Source: a virus. From it: a DNA stretch of 64,000 nucleotides. The stretch's first letter is position 1, and each line of letters opens with the position of its first letter. Both the position numbers and the translations under genes were made by a program. This document shows, piece by piece, positions 63,237 through 64,000 of this stretch. The stretch lies in the IMG/VR virus record IMGVR_UViG_3300030430_005214, positions 1-64,000 of that record; one strand, given 5' to 3'. The notes under the pieces are model-generated. The model made no database searches. It was given only the letters and a program-made list of their open reading frames with translations, and was not told where the DNA came from.

Positions 63237-64000
63237 TATGAAACCATCTCTAAGGCCGACAAAGCATGAACAATATGACATCCTGTTGGTTGTTCACCCC
63301 TCACAAACTTTACAAAACTATGCAATTCTTCATAAAGAGGTTCGCTTTTTTCTACAGGCACTGCTTCACATTCACCGGTGTATGAAATATATTGTATTTC
63401 TTGCTTAATATAATCTAGAAAATATTTACCTTCGTTACATATTAATTCAAGTGTTCTAATTTTTTCTGGTTCAACCCAAGAAGCTTCAGACAGCAGTATT
63501 GTATTTTGATCGTTTTTATATTTACAGATTAAAGTTGCGTAATCGGTTTTATTATCATCTCTGGTTTTATTAGTGTATAAAGAGTGATCATCAAATTTAG
63601 AATCAATAAGATAATTAGCAACATCTGCATCGTGCACTAATAAATCTAAATTGACATAATCAGATGAGCGAGCAACAAAGTTCCCCAATCTTCTAGTTCT
63701 TATTAAATTAATACCGGTAATTTTTTTTTCGTCAATCATTGATTTTAATTTTTGTACAGCAGGATTAAATCTTTCAATGTGCCCAACAAATATATTTTTA
63801 GAGTATACCAGTAACTTTAGTGCTTTTATTCTATCATCGTCAATTGGCTTTTCTATAAAAAGTTTTAAATTTTTATTAATTTTTAACAATTCTAAAGATA
63901 TATCAACGTGTTTGTCACTTGGTGCACAAATCAATACCGCATCTAATTCGTTTATTTGATCCAAAAAAAGTTCTTTATCATTATATTTTTCTATATTGGG
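63236..64000 (-). CDS. Gfo/Idh/MocA-family oxidoreductase, WbpB/WlbA-like (partial, right edge)
   Basis: The open frame reaches base 64000 with no start needed; 254 residues are visible. It lacks the N-terminal GxGxxG but has DAVLICAPSDKHVDISLELL (about 18-37) and LFIEKPI with the family EKP motif, then VGHIERFNPAV and a C-terminal domain. These enzymes oxidise sugars with NAD; in the diacetamido-uronate route WbpB oxidises the 3-hydroxyl of UDP-GlcNAcA before transamination. The neighbouring aminotransferase, acetyltransferase and dehydrogenase make this reading likely. It ends at TAATG with the glycosyltransferase. Confidence 0.82.
   Translation of the reverse strand, partial: PNIEKYNDKELFLDQINELDAVLICAPSDKHVDISLELLKINKNLKLFIEKPIDDDRIKALKLLVYSKNIFVGHIERFNPAVQKLKSMIDEKKITGINLIRTRRLGNFVARSSDYVNLDLLVHDADVANYLIDSKFDDHSLYTNKTRDDNKTDYATLICKYKNDQNTILLSEASWVEPEKIRTLELICNEGKYFLDYIKQEIQYISYTGECEAVPVEKSEPLYEELHSFVKFVRGEQPTGCHIVHALSALEMVS

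Noticed and set aside
63237-63281. Longer N-terminus (15 extra residues) for the glycosyltransferase-like protein
   Set aside because: It would overlap the oxidoreductase by 46 bases, whereas the ATG at 63236 fits the common TAATG junction and a natural enzyme start.
1-64000. tRNA genes, CRISPR arrays, insertion sequences, integrase or attachment sites
   Set aside because: Gaps are too short or lack the required folds and repeats; no transposase or integrase motif is seen. A program such as tRNAscan-SE would be needed to exclude a tRNA fully.

Overview
The window is part of the genome of a tailed, T4-like myovirus, most likely marine. Every supported gene lies on the minus strand, so transcription runs from position 64000 towards 1. 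The DNA is AT-rich, genes are packed with overlaps of a few bases, and no stretch of 300 bases lacks a gene. Myovirus hallmarks seen directly are a gp17-type large terminase, gp20 portal, gp21 prohead protease, gp22-like scaffold, gp6- and gp25-type baseplate wedge proteins and a gp55-like late sigma factor. The host cannot be named from this sequence; a phage-encoded bS21 and the low GC recall marine T4-like phages such as those of SAR11, but that is inference.

Layout in transcription order. (1) 64000-58482: a nucleotide-sugar and glycosyltransferase operon: Gfo/Idh/MocA oxidoreductase (cut by the window edge), two glycosyltransferase-like proteins, hexapeptide N-acetyltransferase, DegT aminotransferase, SDR epimerase and UDP-sugar 6-dehydrogenase. 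Together these match the four enzyme types of the Wbp/Wlb route to a 2,3-diacetamido-uronic acid. (2) 58472-57028: small zinc-ribbon and membrane proteins, then the late sigma factor. (3) 57043-41084: baseplate genes, including an M15-peptidase-like protein, a 2603-residue giant, gp25 and gp6. (4) 41082-20165: very large tail/baseplate or adhesin proteins (3019, 1268 and 1033 residues), with smaller proteins sharing modules. (5) 20151-15110: a recombination/replication island inside the tail genes: RuvC-like resolvase, YkuK-type RNase H-like protein, DnaG-type primase, and a single polypeptide fusing the SbcD/Mre11 nuclease with the SbcC/Rad50 ATPase. (6) 15101-8846: beta-helix protein, holin- and spanin-like membrane proteins, and two fibres with S74 chaperone domains, closed by a clear intrinsic terminator at about 8800. 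(7) 8736-1: the head operon: two unknown genes, terminase, portal, three unknown genes, protease, one unknown gene, ribosomal protein bS21 and the scaffold, which runs off the left edge.

Together the genes describe late virion assembly (head, packaging, baseplate, fibres, lysis) under a gp55-type sigma factor, coupled to DNA recombination and to a sugar pathway that may glycosylate the virion, its DNA or the host envelope. The features most worth following up are the fused SbcD-SbcC, the complete but miniaturised diacetamido-uronate pathway, bS21 inside the capsid operon, the twin-hairpin short ORF before the protease, and the giant tail proteins. Many structural genes have no function I recognise and are described only by what can be seen.
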